The notes: generated from the letters alone by a model not told the origin. A stretch of 64,000 nt of DNA from Uliginosibacterium aquaticum (GCF_012972705.2 NZ_JABCSC020000001.1:992001-1056000); one strand, 5' to 3'; shown: positions 37,248 through 47,164, numbered from the stretch's first letter. Numbers and translations are program-made.

Positions 37248-37258
37248 TTGTACTACAA
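37248..37258. promoter_or_regulatory. FadR-family GntR operator
   Basis: TTGTACTACAA is a perfect match to the FadR-subfamily consensus TNGTNNNACNA and has TTGT/ACAA arms around three bases; it sits inside the wider ATTGT...ACAAT dyad 37244-37259. It lies in the 208-bp divergent region, 61 bp before the dehydratase start and 136 bp before the dctQ start. The regulator at 33247 is the obvious candidate. Confidence 0.7.
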
Positions 37259-37319
37259 TCATCTGGAACGCAGCCGATGGGCAGTCTCGCCCTTGCTGGT
37301 CCGGAAGGAAGAAAGCGCC

Positions 37320-39488
37320 ATGGACAACACCGCCGTCGTGAACCCCGAATTTGCGGACCTCTATATAGAAGAGGCTTACAACCCCTATCGCAGCTGTATT
37401 CAAGGGCTGGCCAACGAGCCGATCACGGTGCGGGCGCTGTTGCGCCGGGCGGACGACCTTCTGTGCGATGAGCCGGAGTTCGCCGGTCTGGGAGATCATT
37501 CGCTGGAGGCGATCGTGGCGCGCCTGGCCGCTAACCGCCCGCGCGTGGCAATCATCCAGGGCTCGCCGGATCATCCCGCGCACATGTTCGATCACGAGCA
37601 CACGCTGCGTGCTGCCGCGCGCATCTGGCAGAACGGCGGCGTGCCTTTTACCTTCGGCATTCCGGTGATCTGCGACGGCACCGCGCAGAGCAATATTGGC
37701 CAGAGCTACTCGCTGGCCTCGCGCAATCACACGGCCACCGCCGTGAACATCAATTTCGAGGGCCACAGCTACCACGCGGCCTATGTGCTCTCGGGCTGCG
37801 ACAAGACGCCGACCGGCATCCTCTCCGGCCTCGCCTCGGCGGATCGCGCCCGGCGCCAGCCGGCACGCGGCACCGCGCCGGTGTGGGCGATCTTCGTGCC
37901 GGCGCATGTGCTCAAGGGCGGCACGATTCCGAAACGCACGCGCCAGAAACTGCAGGCGATCCAGGACGCCGCCATTGCCGCAGGCGACGCCCAGCTGGCT
38001 GCGGACATCGAAGAGAATTGCCACTACATCCTGCAGTGCTCGTCGGACGAAGCTTTTCTCGGCCATCTGCAGCGCGCGGAGGAGAAGGGCCTGGTGACGC
38101 GTGCCGAGGCCGATGCGATTCTTAACGAGCTGGCGGCCGCCACCTGCGACGACAAGGGCGGCATCTGTGCCTTCAACGGCACCGGCAACTCCTCGCGCAC
38201 CCTGGTCGCGGCGCTCGGCTTCGTGCCGGCCGAATCGGAGTTGCTGACCGACGAGCCGGGCACCGATGTCGTGCAGCGCAATGTTGATCAACTCTTCCGC
38301 ATGTTCAACAAGCCCGAGTATTCGGTCTGCAATCTGCTCGAGAAGAACTACGCCAATGCCATCCGCATCCACGGGGCGACTGGCAGTTCCTCCAACCTGA
38401 TGCTGCACATGCCCTGCGTGATGCGCCATGCCGGTTATGACGTGAGCCTCTTCGACTACGCCCGCGTGCGCGATTCACACGCCGTGCCGGATGTGTTTGC
38501 CCACAGCCTCACCGAGGGGCGCGACACCTTCGTGCTGGCCCAGCAGGCCGCTGCCGGCCTGCACCACGGCATGACCAGCCTGTTCAAGGTGCTCACCGAT
38601 CTGGGCGTGCCGATGGATCTGGACGCGCCGACCGTGGCCGGCCTCACCTGGCGCCAGCGTGTGGCGGCGATTCCGGTGGCCGTGTCGCCGGCGCTGCCGC
38701 AGGAAAAGTCGGTGATTCGCATCCAGCCGATCCGCGCCATTTCCGGCACCGACGTGATGCGCGGCAACTTCTTCTCGTCCTGCACGCTGAAGGTTGCCGG
38801 CATGAGCAGCGAGTCCTGGCAACGGTTCAACGGCCGTGTGTTTCTGGTGCGCTATTACGAGAACGAGATCGACTGCAACGACGACCTGCGCTCGACCAAT
38901 CTCGTCGAACGCCTCGCCGCACGACCTGCGCTGACCCCCGAATTGCTCGCCGCGATCCGCCGCCACGCGGGAGCGCCGGCCGACCAGAGCGTCACCGAGA
39001 TGATCACCAGTGGCGTGCTGGCCTTCGCCTTCGTCATTGCCGGGCAAGGGCCGAAGGCCTTCGGCATGCCCGAGATGTTCGCGCCGAGCCAGTACATGCG
39101 CCATCACGGGGTGATCGAGAAGACTTCGATCATGATTACCGACGGCCGCTACTCCGGCGTGACCAAGGGCGCCTGCGTCGGCCACATGGTGCCAGAAGCC
39201 TATGAGGGCGGCGGTATCGGCGCGCTGGTCGATGGCGATCTGCTGTGGGTGCAACTGGCCGAACGCCGGATCGATCTGCTCGATACGCCAGACTTCCTCG
39301 CCGGCCGCCTGCGCCCCTTGCCGGCAGCGCCGGCCCGCGCGGAACTGGTGGCCGCGCGCCGCGCGCGGATCGAGGAACGCCAGTTGCAGGTGGCAGCCTG
39401 CAGCATGATGGAAGGCGTGACCGACGCTGAATACGGCGTGGTGCCTCTGGCGGTGCACAAGCGCGCCACCCTGCGCTGGCCAGCCTGA
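37320..39488 (+). CDS. Divergent IlvD/EDD-family dehydratase
   Basis: Predicted dehydratase of a sugar acid, 722 residues; plain IlvD/Edd proteins have about 560-610 and YjhG/YagF about 655. The start at 37320 follows GGAAGGAAG. Family blocks seen: SGCDKTPTG (Cys160), GGICAFNGTGNSS (Cys283) and, near the C terminus, ITDGRYSGVTKGACVGHMVPEA. The first of the three cysteines that ligate the cluster in known members is missing: the block reads QGSPDHPAHMFD at residues 80-91. Context with the TRAP transporter and GntR regulator suggests uronate or aldonate catabolism; the reaction is not proven. Confidence 0.8.
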   Translation: MDNTAVVNPEFADLYIEEAYNPYRSCIQGLANEPITVRALLRRADDLLCDEPEFAGLGDHSLEAIVARLAANRPRVAIIQGSPDHPAHMFDHEHTLRAAARIWQNGGVPFTFGIPVICDGTAQSNIGQSYSLASRNHTATAVNINFEGHSYHAAYVLSGCDKTPTGILSGLASADRARRQPARGTAPVWAIFVPAHVLKGGTIPKRTRQKLQAIQDAAIAAGDAQLAADIEENCHYILQCSSDEAFLGHLQRAEEKGLVTRAEADAILNELAAATCDDKGGICAFNGTGNSSRTLVAALGFVPAESELLTDEPGTDVVQRNVDQLFRMFNKPEYSVCNLLEKNYANAIRIHGATGSSSNLMLHMPCVMRHAGYDVSLFDYARVRDSHAVPDVFAHSLTEGRDTFVLAQQAAAGLHHGMTSLFKVLTDLGVPMDLDAPTVAGLTWRQRVAAIPVAVSPALPQEKSVIRIQPIRAISGTDVMRGNFFSSCTLKVAGMSSESWQRFNGRVFLVRYYENEIDCNDDLRSTNLVERLAARPALTPELLAAIRRHAGAPADQSVTEMITSGVLAFAFVIAGQGPKAFGMPEMFAPSQYMRHHGVIEKTSIMITDGRYSGVTKGACVGHMVPEAYEGGGIGALVDGDLLWVQLAERRIDLLDTPDFLAGRLRPLPAAPARAELVAARRARIEERQLQVAACSMMEGVTDAEYGVVPLAVHKRATLRWPA

Positions 39489-39510
39489 GGCTGCGCAGGG
39501 CCAAGGGTGA

Positions 39511-40398
39511 TCAGAAGGGCTTCTTGGGGTCGAAGTAATACTTCTGGTAATCGAAATCGATGCGGCCGATGTCCGGGTTCTGCAGGTGGAAGATGCGACG
39601 CTGATCGAGGTGGGCGAACTCCAGGGCGCTGCGGAACTCCGACAGCCAGAGCTTGCGCAGGGAGCCGTCCTTGTACGCCCTCTGCATGCCGCGGGTAATC
39701 CGTTGGAGTGCCGGGCCATTTCGTGCGCTGGAGAAGAAAAAGCGTGGCAAGGGATAGGCCAGGGCGAAAGAGCTGTCCACCAGCAGGTTCAGTTGCCCTT
39801 CATGGCTCTTCAGCTCGGGCTCCAGCTCATTGATGCCGCGGCAAAAAAGATCCACCCGGCTGGCGGCTACCATGCCGAACAGGCTCTCGTAGCTGCCAAC
39901 CTCCTGCACCGTGAGCCGGTTGTGGCGCAGGATGTTCACATCCGCCCAGCCCAGGCCCTGGGCGATGGTGTACTTGCGTAGATCTTCGAAGCTTTCGAGG
40001 CGGGCAATTGCATCATGGGCCGCCGGGGAAACGAAGCACACGCGGTAGCCGGTCACACCGAAATCAACCGGAAAGCGGGCGTAGTCCAGGCCCTGGTCCA
40101 GCAAGGCATTCTGAAAAGTGGTCATCACCAGCAGGTTGGTGAGGCTACCGGCCCTGGCTTCAGCCAAGGCCCGTGCAGTATTCATGGGCGCACTGGTTCG
40201 GATCTCGTAATCGCCGTATTCCGCGCGGGTTTTCTCCAGCGCCAGCGTCACCAGTTTCAGGTTGTAGGAAGTGCGCGGATCGCTCCCGCTCTCCGCCGCC
40301 GTCAGGGTGAAGATCTCTGCCTGCAGTGTGGTGCTGCCGAACAGGCAGAAGAGCAGAGTCAGCAGTGGGATGAGGTGCTGTACGAGAGGCTGGAGCAT
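39511..40398 (-). CDS. Orphan periplasmic solute-binding-like protein (SBP_bac_3 type)
   Basis: 295 residues with a signal peptide ending LQAEI. The two-lobe amino-acid-type binding fold is suggested by FEDLRKYTIAQGLGWADVNILR and the GSYESLFGMVAASRVDLFCRGINE segment. No transporter genes are adjacent. Such stand-alone proteins often bind a ligand for signalling or have lost transport function. It lies downstream of, and convergent with, the dehydratase gene. Confidence 0.75.
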   Translation of the reverse strand: MLQPLVQHLIPLLTLLFCLFGSTTLQAEIFTLTAAESGSDPRTSYNLKLVTLALEKTRAEYGDYEIRTSAPMNTARALAEARAGSLTNLLVMTTFQNALLDQGLDYARFPVDFGVTGYRVCFVSPAAHDAIARLESFEDLRKYTIAQGLGWADVNILRHNRLTVQEVGSYESLFGMVAASRVDLFCRGINELEPELKSHEGQLNLLVDSSFALAYPLPRFFFSSARNGPALQRITRGMQRAYKDGSLRKLWLSEFRSALEFAHLDQRRIFHLQNPDIGRIDFDYQKYYFDPKKPF

Positions 40399-40536
40399 GG
40401 CAGGCGCAAGAAGGCGGATGCAGTCATAACGGTCGCTGCGACAGATATCTGAAGCCGCCCTTCAGCATATTCGCCCCTGTTGGCCATTCTGCAGGCTTGC
40501 CCAGATTGCCGATCACGTCGTCGGCTGTTTGCGCCC

Positions 40537-40563
40537 AAAAAAAGGGGCTGCCGTGGCAGCCCC
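40537..40563 (-). terminator. Intrinsic terminator of the flavodoxin-like gene
   Basis: GGGGCTGCC (40544-40552) and GGCAGCCCC (40555-40563) form a 9-bp stem; the A-run 40537-40543 is a U-tract on the minus strand. Confidence 0.9.
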
Positions 40564-40583
40564 GTGCGATGTATCAAGTGGCT

Positions 40584-41138
40584 TCAGGCCTTCAGGCGTG
40601 AGGCGATTTCGGCCACCCGTGCGCCATACTTTCCGGCGGTATCCAGGTCGCCTTGCGGAATGGCTTCGGCGCCAGCGTCGGATGGCGATTGCACCAGCAG
40701 GCCAACCGAGCCGCCGAGGTTGTTGACGTCCTGGCGAGTGGAGGCCAGCGTGTTGGCCGGCGGCAGCCCAAGGCTCACCCAGATGCCGCCGTGCTGCGAA
40801 GCCAGGGTCTGCAGGCTGATCAGTGTGACGGCCTTGTCGCCATTGAGGCTGGCGCTATTGGTGAAGCCGCCGAAGACCTTGTCCTGCCAGGCGCGGGTAA
40901 ACCAGGCCTTGGAGGTGGCATCGGCAAATTTCTTGAATTGCCAGGGGGCGGAACCCATATAGGTCGGCGCGCCGAAGATGATGCCATCGGCGGCTGCCAG
41001 CTCATCCCAGCCGGCCTCCGGGATATTGCCTTCGCTGTCGACTGCAAGCAGCGATGCGCTGGCGCCTGCGGCAACCGCTTCAGCAATGCGGCGGGTATGG
41101 CCATAGCCGGAGAAATACACAACGACGATCTTGCTCAT
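40584..41138 (-). CDS. Flavodoxin-family NAD(P)H:quinone oxidoreductase-like protein
   Basis: 184 residues with the flavodoxin fold. The FMN phosphate loop is SGYGHTRRIAEAVA (residues 10-23), and GAPTYMGSAPWQFKKF and the FTNSASLNGDKA loop are typical of the WrbA/NQO-like group. It is probably a cytosolic quinone or electrophile reductase. It is divergently transcribed from an HxlR regulator, with a dyad in the shared region, which suggests redox- or quinone-responsive control. Confidence 0.88.
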   Translation of the reverse strand: MSKIVVVYFSGYGHTRRIAEAVAAGASASLLAVDSEGNIPEAGWDELAAADGIIFGAPTYMGSAPWQFKKFADATSKAWFTRAWQDKVFGGFTNSASLNGDKAVTLISLQTLASQHGGIWVSLGLPPANTLASTRQDVNNLGGSVGLLVQSPSDAGAEAIPQGDLDTAGKYGARVAEIASRLKA

Positions 41139-41244
41139 GAGGACGTCCTTTCAATTGGGCACTGCTGGGGAGAAAATCTGTATCGCTTCAGGCATGAGCG
41201 TTTGGCTCGCTCGCGATGAGTCTGGATGGATGGTATCTTCTGGA

Positions 41245-41283
41245 AACCAGGTCAACAAGAAGGCACTTTGTACTCACCTGGTT
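41245..41283. promoter_or_regulatory. Inverted repeat, candidate HxlR operator
   Basis: AACCAGGT (41245-41252) and ACCTGGTT (41276-41283) are perfect inverted arms separated by 23 bp, giving half-sites about three helical turns apart. The second arm ends 14 bp before the HxlR start codon. Confidence 0.55.
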
Positions 41284-41297
41284 ACCTTGGAGAAACC

Positions 41298-41708
41298 ATG
41301 TCTGTAGTGACTTCGAGTGAGCGCTGCATGTCCGGCGCCTATGACGTCTATTCCCGTCATTGTCCGGCCCGTCTGGTGCTTGATCGCCTTGCGGACAAGT
41401 GGGCGCTGCTGGTGATCGGCCGCCTGCGCGGCGGCACCCTGCGTTTCAATCAGTTGCGCCGCGAGGTGGATGGCGTATCGCAAAAGGTCTTGTCGCAGAC
41501 GCTCAAGAAGCTCGAGCGTGATGGCCTGATCGGGCGCAGCGTGATTGCAACGGTGCCGGTCACGGTCGAATACTCGCTGACTGGGCTTGGCAACACGCTG
41601 GCCGAAACCATCGAGCATCTTTCGCGCTGGGCCGAATCCAACATGCCCGGCATCCTGGCCGCTCAGCAGAGCTATGACCAGCGCAGCGGCCTGACTGAAG
41701 TGCCCTGA
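41298..41708 (+). CDS. HxlR-family winged-helix regulator
   Basis: 136 residues from the ATG at 41298 (TTGGAG upstream). The family hallmark CPARLVLDRLADKWALLVIGRL includes the redox-relevant N-terminal Cys. FNQLRREVDGVSQKVLSQTLKKLERDGLI is the winged helix. HxlR proteins commonly control an adjacent NAD(P)H-quinone oxidoreductase, which matches the divergent flavodoxin-like gene here. Confidence 0.92.
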   Translation: MSVVTSSERCMSGAYDVYSRHCPARLVLDRLADKWALLVIGRLRGGTLRFNQLRREVDGVSQKVLSQTLKKLERDGLIGRSVIATVPVTVEYSLTGLGNTLAETIEHLSRWAESNMPGILAAQQSYDQRSGLTEVP

Positions 41709-41717
41709 GCGGGGGGC

Positions 41718-43049
41718 TCAGTTGGCTGAATGTGCCGCCGCCTCCTTCAGTTCTTGCACGATAGTGACGACTTTCCCCGCGCCGTCCTGAATCTGGCGGA
41801 TCGTTGTGCCGACGTCCGAAACCATGCGGGTGCCTTCTTCAACCCCCTGCAGGCTCTTGTCCATGCTGTCGATCACCGTGCGGGTTTCGCTCTGGATCTC
41901 GCTGATCATCCGCGAGATATCCCCGGTGGACAGACTGGTGCGCTCTGCAAGCTTGCGGACTTCATCGGCCACCACGGCAAAGCCGCGCCCCGATTCTCCC
42001 GCACGTGCGGCTTCAATGGCGGCGTTCAGGGCCAGCAGATTGGTCTGGTCGGCGATTTCCTTGATCGTATTGACGATGGAAGTGATCTGGCTGGTCTTCT
42101 CACCCAGGCCATACACCTGACCCGACGAGGCATTCATCTGGGAGGACAGCTTTTCCATCTGCGCAATCGTGTCAAGAATAGTCAGATTGCCATGGTTGGA
42201 AAGCGCTTCGGCCTCCAGTGAAACTTCGCTGGCAGTTTCTGCACTCTGATGCTCGGCCTGCGCGCGCAGCACGCGCTGCGTGACATCGCTGGCGAATTTC
42301 ACGACCCGGCAGGGCTTGCCCTGTTCATCCAGCACCGGGTTGTAGCTGGCCTCAAGCCAGACTGTTTGCCCCTGTTTCGTGACGCGCTCCACAAGGCCGG
42401 TGAAAAACCGGCCGCTATTGAGGGCGCGCCAGAATTCAGCATATTCCGCACTGGCGGCATGGCTGGCGGTGCAGAAAATGCGGTGATGCTGGCCGGTGAT
42501 CTCGTCGTGGCGGTAACCCATGACGGCGAGGAAGGGAGGGTTGGCGGTGATGATCCGGCCCTGCATATCGAATTCGATGACCGCCATCGAGCGGTTAAGG
42601 GCATCGAGCAGGGCTTGGCTTTGCTCTGCAGCTTTGACGCGTTCCGTGACGTCGCTGGCGATCTTGATCACCTTGCAGACCTTGCCCTCTGCATCGCTTA
42701 CCGGGAAATACGTGGCCTCAAGCCAGACGGTGGCGCCATCCTTGCGCAGGCGGCGGAACTTGCCCGTAAAAGACTCGCCACGGCGCAGGCGCTGCCAGAA
42801 ATCACGATATTCATCGCTGTTTGCAAAGGCGGGTTCGCAGAAGATCTGGTGGTGCCGGCCAATCACTTCACTGGCGGCATAAGCCATCGTCTGACAGAAA
42901 AGAGAATTTGCACTGCGGATCACCCCATCGCTGCCGAACTCGATACGCGCCACGCTGCGATCCAGTGCTGAGGCAATTTCGCGCAGGGATGAAAGCTCGG
43001 TGCGCAGTTCCGTGATTTCCTGGGCTTGTTTTCTTGAAGGGCCGAACAT
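41718..43049 (-). CDS. Soluble PAS-PAS methyl-accepting chemotaxis protein, BdlA-like
   Basis: 443 residues from the ATG at 43049 (AGGAG 7 bp upstream). No membrane helix. Two PAS domains (about 20-135 and 140-258), each followed by a PAC motif ([21 protein letters not shown] and the similar [17 protein letters not shown]), precede an MA signalling domain with the tip [19 protein letters not shown]. The layout matches BdlA, which links redox or nutrient cues to biofilm dispersal through c-di-GMP. The similarity of the two PAS units suggests internal duplication. An alternative is a cytoplasmic aerotaxis receptor. Confidence 0.9.
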   Translation of the reverse strand: MFGPSRKQAQEITELRTELSSLREIASALDRSVARIEFGSDGVIRSANSLFCQTMAYAASEVIGRHHQIFCEPAFANSDEYRDFWQRLRRGESFTGKFRRLRKDGATVWLEATYFPVSDAEGKVCKVIKIASDVTERVKAAEQSQALLDALNRSMAVIEFDMQGRIITANPPFLAVMGYRHDEITGQHHRIFCTASHAASAEYAEFWRALNSGRFFTGLVERVTKQGQTVWLEASYNPVLDEQGKPCRVVKFASDVTQRVLRAQAEHQSAETASEVSLEAEALSNHGNLTILDTIAQMEKLSSQMNASSGQVYGLGEKTSQITSIVNTIKEIADQTNLLALNAAIEAARAGESGRGFAVVADEVRKLAERTSLSTGDISRMISEIQSETRTVIDSMDKSLQGVEEGTRMVSDVGTTIRQIQDGAGKVVTIVQELKEAAAHSAN

Positions 43050-43265
43050 GCGCTTCTCCTGTTGAGCGGCGCATGGTCTGACTCTCGCCGGCACAGCGAA
43101 GCGGACGGGTTTGCATGGCATGCGGCCGGACCATCCATTACCGGGATGGGCTTGCTTCAAGAAATAGCGGCAGGCAGGAGCAGGGGCTTGAGCAGGGAAA
43201 ACCCTTTTTCCCGAAGGGGCGCCCGGAGATGCGTAGAGAGGCCGGTATTGCGTCGGCCTTTGGCG

Positions 43266-44459
43266 TCAGTGCGGAACTTTGGTGGCGTCCGGACGTGAGA
43301 TGCCGCGCATGGCATGGGGCGTCAGCAAGGCCACGAGGACGGCGAAGAAGGCCACAACCAGCAGGCCGGTGGCGAGAGTGCTGTGCTCGGCGATGGCGCC
43401 GATCAGGGGCGGGCCGCACATGAAGCCGAGATAGCCAATGCCGGAAACGCCGGCGATACCGCTGGCGGGCGACACATTGGGCACACGGGCAGCGGCCGAG
43501 AACAGCACCGGGATCACGTTTGAAAGCCCCAGCCCGACCAGAGCGAAACCGCCGATGGCGGCCCAGCGTTCGCCGATCAGCAGGGTCAGCAGCATGGCCG
43601 CACCGGCCAGCCAGGCCGAGCACTGCAGGGTGCGGCTGGCGCCCAGCCGTCCACGCAGCCAGTCGCCACCGAAACGGCCGGCCGCCATCGCGCCGGAGAA
43701 GGCGGCATAGCCCAGCGCGGCGATGCTGGCCGGGCTGGCCAGCTCCTGGCTCATGTAGAGCGTGCTCCAGTCGTACATCGCACCTTCGCTGACCAGCGCC
43801 AGCGCGGCCAGCAGGCCCAGAAGCAACAGCACGCCATGCGGCAGGCGGAAGCCCTGATGCTGCTCTTCCGGCGAATGGGTGGCGTGGGTGGGCAGCATGG
43901 CACGCGCGGCAAACCACACCAGGGCAAAACCCGCCGCACAGGTGAGTGCAACGTGCAGCACCGGGCGAACTCCTGCTTCGGCGACGAGGCTGCCGATCAG
44001 CGCGCCCGCGAGTCCGCCCAGGCTGAAGAAGCCGTGGAAGGACGACATGATCGGCTTGCTCATCTCGCGTTCCACCGCCACGGCTTCGGCATTCATCGCC
44101 ACATCGAAGCCGCCGCTGCCCAGCCCGAAGGCAAACAGCAGGAACATGAGTACCACATAGCCGGGCGCGAAAAGCAGGGCAGCCAGACTGGCGCAGACCA
44201 CGCTGGCGCCGCACAGCACCACCGGGCGCGCGCCGTGGCGTGCCACCCAGCCGCCCACGCGGGCGAGCGAGATCAGCGAACCAATGCCGGCGGCCAGCAT
44301 TAGCCAGGCCAGCTGAGCCTCGCTGAGGCCGAACTGCGCCTTCACGGTGGGCACATGCACGCCCCAGGTGGCGAAGAGCAGGCCGCAGATGAAGAAGTGG
44401 GCCTTGGTGGCGATGCGCGCGTGCAGTAACTGGCTTGCCGGCAGGGTGGGGTGCTCCAT
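43266..44459 (-). CDS. MFS transporter (YbjJ-like)
   Basis: 397 residues with about 12 membrane helices. The family start is LFATWGVHVPTVKAQFGLSEAQLAWLM, and the loop-2 motif reads RVGGWVARHGARPV. ALGYAAFSGAMAAGRFGGDWLRGR is the second-half repeat of it. It lies next to mutS with 5 bp between its start and the mutS stop (same strand). Substrate is unknown. Confidence 0.88.
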   Translation of the reverse strand: MEHPTLPASQLLHARIATKAHFFICGLLFATWGVHVPTVKAQFGLSEAQLAWLMLAAGIGSLISLARVGGWVARHGARPVVLCGASVVCASLAALLFAPGYVVLMFLLFAFGLGSGGFDVAMNAEAVAVEREMSKPIMSSFHGFFSLGGLAGALIGSLVAEAGVRPVLHVALTCAAGFALVWFAARAMLPTHATHSPEEQHQGFRLPHGVLLLLGLLAALALVSEGAMYDWSTLYMSQELASPASIAALGYAAFSGAMAAGRFGGDWLRGRLGASRTLQCSAWLAGAAMLLTLLIGERWAAIGGFALVGLGLSNVIPVLFSAAARVPNVSPASGIAGVSGIGYLGFMCGPPLIGAIAEHSTLATGLLVVAFFAVLVALLTPHAMRGISRPDATKVPH

Positions 44460-44464
44460 GGCGC

Positions 44465-47056
44465 TTACTGCTGCAGGGTTTTGCGCAGCGCGTAGAGTGC
44501 TTCCATGGCCTCGCGCGGGGTCATACTGTCCGGGTCGATTTCGGCCAGCGCCGACAAGGCCGGATGGCTGACCTGCGCGGGTTCCGGTTCGGGCAGCGAG
44601 GCGAACAGATCATCCTGCGGGCCGCTCGCCACTTCGCGGTTTTCCAGCGCCCGCAAGCGGCGCTTGGCGTCGCGCACCACCGCCGGCGGAATGCCCGCCA
44701 GCGCGGCAACTTCGATACCGTAGCTTTGCGAGGCCGAGCCGTCCTGCACCGCATGCAGGAAGACGATGCTGTGGCCATGTTCCACCGCGCCCAGATGCAC
44801 GTTGGCGCACTCCGGGTAGTCCTGGCCGAGGCGGGTCAGCTCGAAGTAGTGGGTGGAGAAGAGCGAATAGCTGAGATTCTTGTCGAGCAGATGCTTGGCG
44901 ATCGAATAGGCCAGCGCCATGCCGTCGAAAGTGGAGGTGCCGCGGCCGATTTCGTCCATCAGCACCAGGCTTCTGTCGGTGGCACCGTTGAGGATCGCTG
45001 CCGCCTCGGTCATCTCGACCATGAAGGTCGAGCGGCCGGAAGCCAGATCGTCGGATGCGCCGATGCGCGTGAAGATTGCATCGACCGGGCCGATGCGGCA
45101 GGCACTCGCCGGCACGAAGGACCCGCAGTGGGCGAGCAGCACGATCAGCGCCACCTGACGCATGTAGGTCGATTTACCGCCCATGTTCGGGCCGGTGACC
45201 AGCAGCATGCGGCGCGTCGGGGCGAGGCGGGTGTCATTGCTGATGAAGGCGTCGACCTGACGCTCGACCACCGGATGGCGGCCGGCCGTGATCTCGATGC
45301 CGGGCTCGTCCGAGAGCTCGGGCGCGCGATAGTCGAAACGTGCCGCAGCCTGAGCGAAGGCGTTGAGGCCATCGAGCAGGGCCACGGCGTGGGCGATCTG
45401 TTGCAGGCGCGGCACTTGCGGTGCGAGTTGGGCGACCAGTGCCTCGTAGAGCATCTTCTCGCGCGCCAGCGAGCGGTCCTGCGCGGACAGGGCCTTGTCC
45501 TCGAAGGCCTTCAGTTCGGGCGTGATGTAGCGCTCGGCATTCTTCATGGTCTGGCGCCGGCGGTAGTCCTCCGGCACCTTGTCGGTGTTGGCGTGGGTGA
45601 CTTCGATGTAGAAGCCATGCACCCGGTTGAACTCGACCTTCAGCGTCGCGATGCCGGTGCGCTCGCGCTCACGCGCTTCCAGCGCGATCAGGAACTCGCC
45701 GCAGTTGTTCTGGATGTCGCGCAGCTCGTCCAGCTCCGCGTCATAACCGCGCGCGATCACGCCGCCGTCGCGCACCTGGGTGGCCGGTTCTTCGGCAATC
45801 GCGGCGCGCAAGAGCAGGAGTGTGTCGAGCGGGGTTTCCAGATCCATGTGGATGTGCTGTAGGAGACTGGAATCAGCCTGCGGTAGCGGCGCACGCACCG
45901 AGTCGAGCGCGCCAAGGCTCTCGCGCAGCGCGGCGAGTTCGCGCGGGCGCACGCTGGTCAGCGCAATGCGGGTGGCGATGCGTTCGATATCGGCAATCGG
46001 GCGTAGTGCTGCGGCCACGGCATTAAGCGGGCCATCGCCAGCGTCGCCCAGCAGCGCACCGACTACTGCGTGGCGCTCGCGGCAGGCATTGCGCGAAGCC
46101 AGCGGGTGATGCAGGGCATGGCGCAGCCAGCGCGAACCCATGCTGGTTTCGGTCAGGTCCAGCAGCGAGAGCAGGGTGGGCGCAGCTTCGCCGCGCAAGG
46201 TTTCGGAGATTTCGAGATTGCGGCGAGTCTGCGCATCCATGCGCAGGTAGTCGCCCTCGCTCTCGACTTTCAGCGTGGTGATGTGGGCGAGCGTCTGGCG
46301 CTGGGTGCTGCGCGCGTATTCAAACAGCGCGGCGGCGGCGGCGAGCGCCACGTTCAGCCCTTCGGCGCCGAAGCCTGCCAGATCGCGGGTGCCGAAGTGG
46401 CCGGTTAATAGTTCCTGCGCGGTCTTGGCATCGAACTGCCAGTCGGCCAGACGCCGAATCGCCGGCACGCGCGCTTCCAGCGCCGGCAGCTTGAGCGATT
46501 CGGGGATCAGCGCCTCGGCCGGGCGCAAGCGCTCCAGATGGCTGATCAGGTTCTCGGGCTCGGTCTCGACCAGGCGGAAGTCGCCATTGGCGAGGTTCAG
46601 CCACACTAGCCCCAGTACGCCGCGATGGAGTTGTACCGCCAGCAGCGGCGCCTCGGCGCGTTCGTCCAGCAGGGCGGCGTCGGTCAGGGTGCCGGGGGTG
46701 ACGATACGCGCCACGGCGCGCTCCATCGGCCCCTTGGTGGCGCCCGGCTCGCCCACTTGCTCAGCGATCACGGCGGATTCGCCCATCTTCACGATCTTTG
46801 CCAGATACGGCTCCAGCGCGTGATGCGGTACGCCGGCCATCTTGATCGGCATGCCGCCTGAGGCGCCACGCGTGGTGAGCGTGATGTCCAGAATCCGTGC
46901 GGCTTTCTCGGCATCCTCGAAAAACAGCTCGTAGAAGTCGCCCATGCGATAGAAAAGCAGGGTGTCCGGATGCTGGTTCTTGATCCGGAGGTACTGCTGC
47001 ATCATGGGGGTATGAGCTGCGAGTTCCTGGTCGCTGAGGGGCTTGAAGGGCTGCAA
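44465..47056 (-). CDS. mutS: DNA mismatch repair protein MutS
   Basis: Recognises mismatches and recruits MutL; 863 residues, the usual length. The mismatch-reading Phe-x-Glu is in FYELFFEDA near residue 40. The ATPase domain holds Walker [14 protein letters not shown] and Walker [19 protein letters not shown]-terminal tail for tetramer/clamp contact is present. The start at 47056 gives the typical [17 protein letters not shown] opening. Confidence 0.97.
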   Translation of the reverse strand: MQPFKPLSDQELAAHTPMMQQYLRIKNQHPDTLLFYRMGDFYELFFEDAEKAARILDITLTTRGASGGMPIKMAGVPHHALEPYLAKIVKMGESAVIAEQVGEPGATKGPMERAVARIVTPGTLTDAALLDERAEAPLLAVQLHRGVLGLVWLNLANGDFRLVETEPENLISHLERLRPAEALIPESLKLPALEARVPAIRRLADWQFDAKTAQELLTGHFGTRDLAGFGAEGLNVALAAAAALFEYARSTQRQTLAHITTLKVESEGDYLRMDAQTRRNLEISETLRGEAAPTLLSLLDLTETSMGSRWLRHALHHPLASRNACRERHAVVGALLGDAGDGPLNAVAAALRPIADIERIATRIALTSVRPRELAALRESLGALDSVRAPLPQADSSLLQHIHMDLETPLDTLLLLRAAIAEEPATQVRDGGVIARGYDAELDELRDIQNNCGEFLIALEARERERTGIATLKVEFNRVHGFYIEVTHANTDKVPEDYRRRQTMKNAERYITPELKAFEDKALSAQDRSLAREKMLYEALVAQLAPQVPRLQQIAHAVALLDGLNAFAQAAARFDYRAPELSDEPGIEITAGRHPVVERQVDAFISNDTRLAPTRRMLLVTGPNMGGKSTYMRQVALIVLLAHCGSFVPASACRIGPVDAIFTRIGASDDLASGRSTFMVEMTEAAAILNGATDRSLVLMDEIGRGTSTFDGMALAYSIAKHLLDKNLSYSLFSTHYFELTRLGQDYPECANVHLGAVEHGHSIVFLHAVQDGSASQSYGIEVAALAGIPPAVVRDAKRRLRALENREVASGPQDDLFASLPEPEPAQVSHPALSALAEIDPDSMTPREAMEALYALRKTLQQ

Positions 47057-47164
47057 GCTGGGCTTCCTGCTGTGTGGGTGCGAAGCCGGGAATTGTAACA
47101 GCTCGGTGAACGTGCCCCTGCAGAAGGCCTGCCCCCAGCGAGCAGGGACAGGCCCGCGGGCAGC

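Noticed and set aside
37074-38429. 451-codon minus-strand open frame opposite the dehydratase gene
   Set aside because: Antisense to family motifs of the dehydratase and spans the divergent promoter region.
44435-45862. 475-codon plus-strand open frame opposite mutS
   Set aside because: Antisense to the conserved ATPase region of mutS; no ribosome site or family features.
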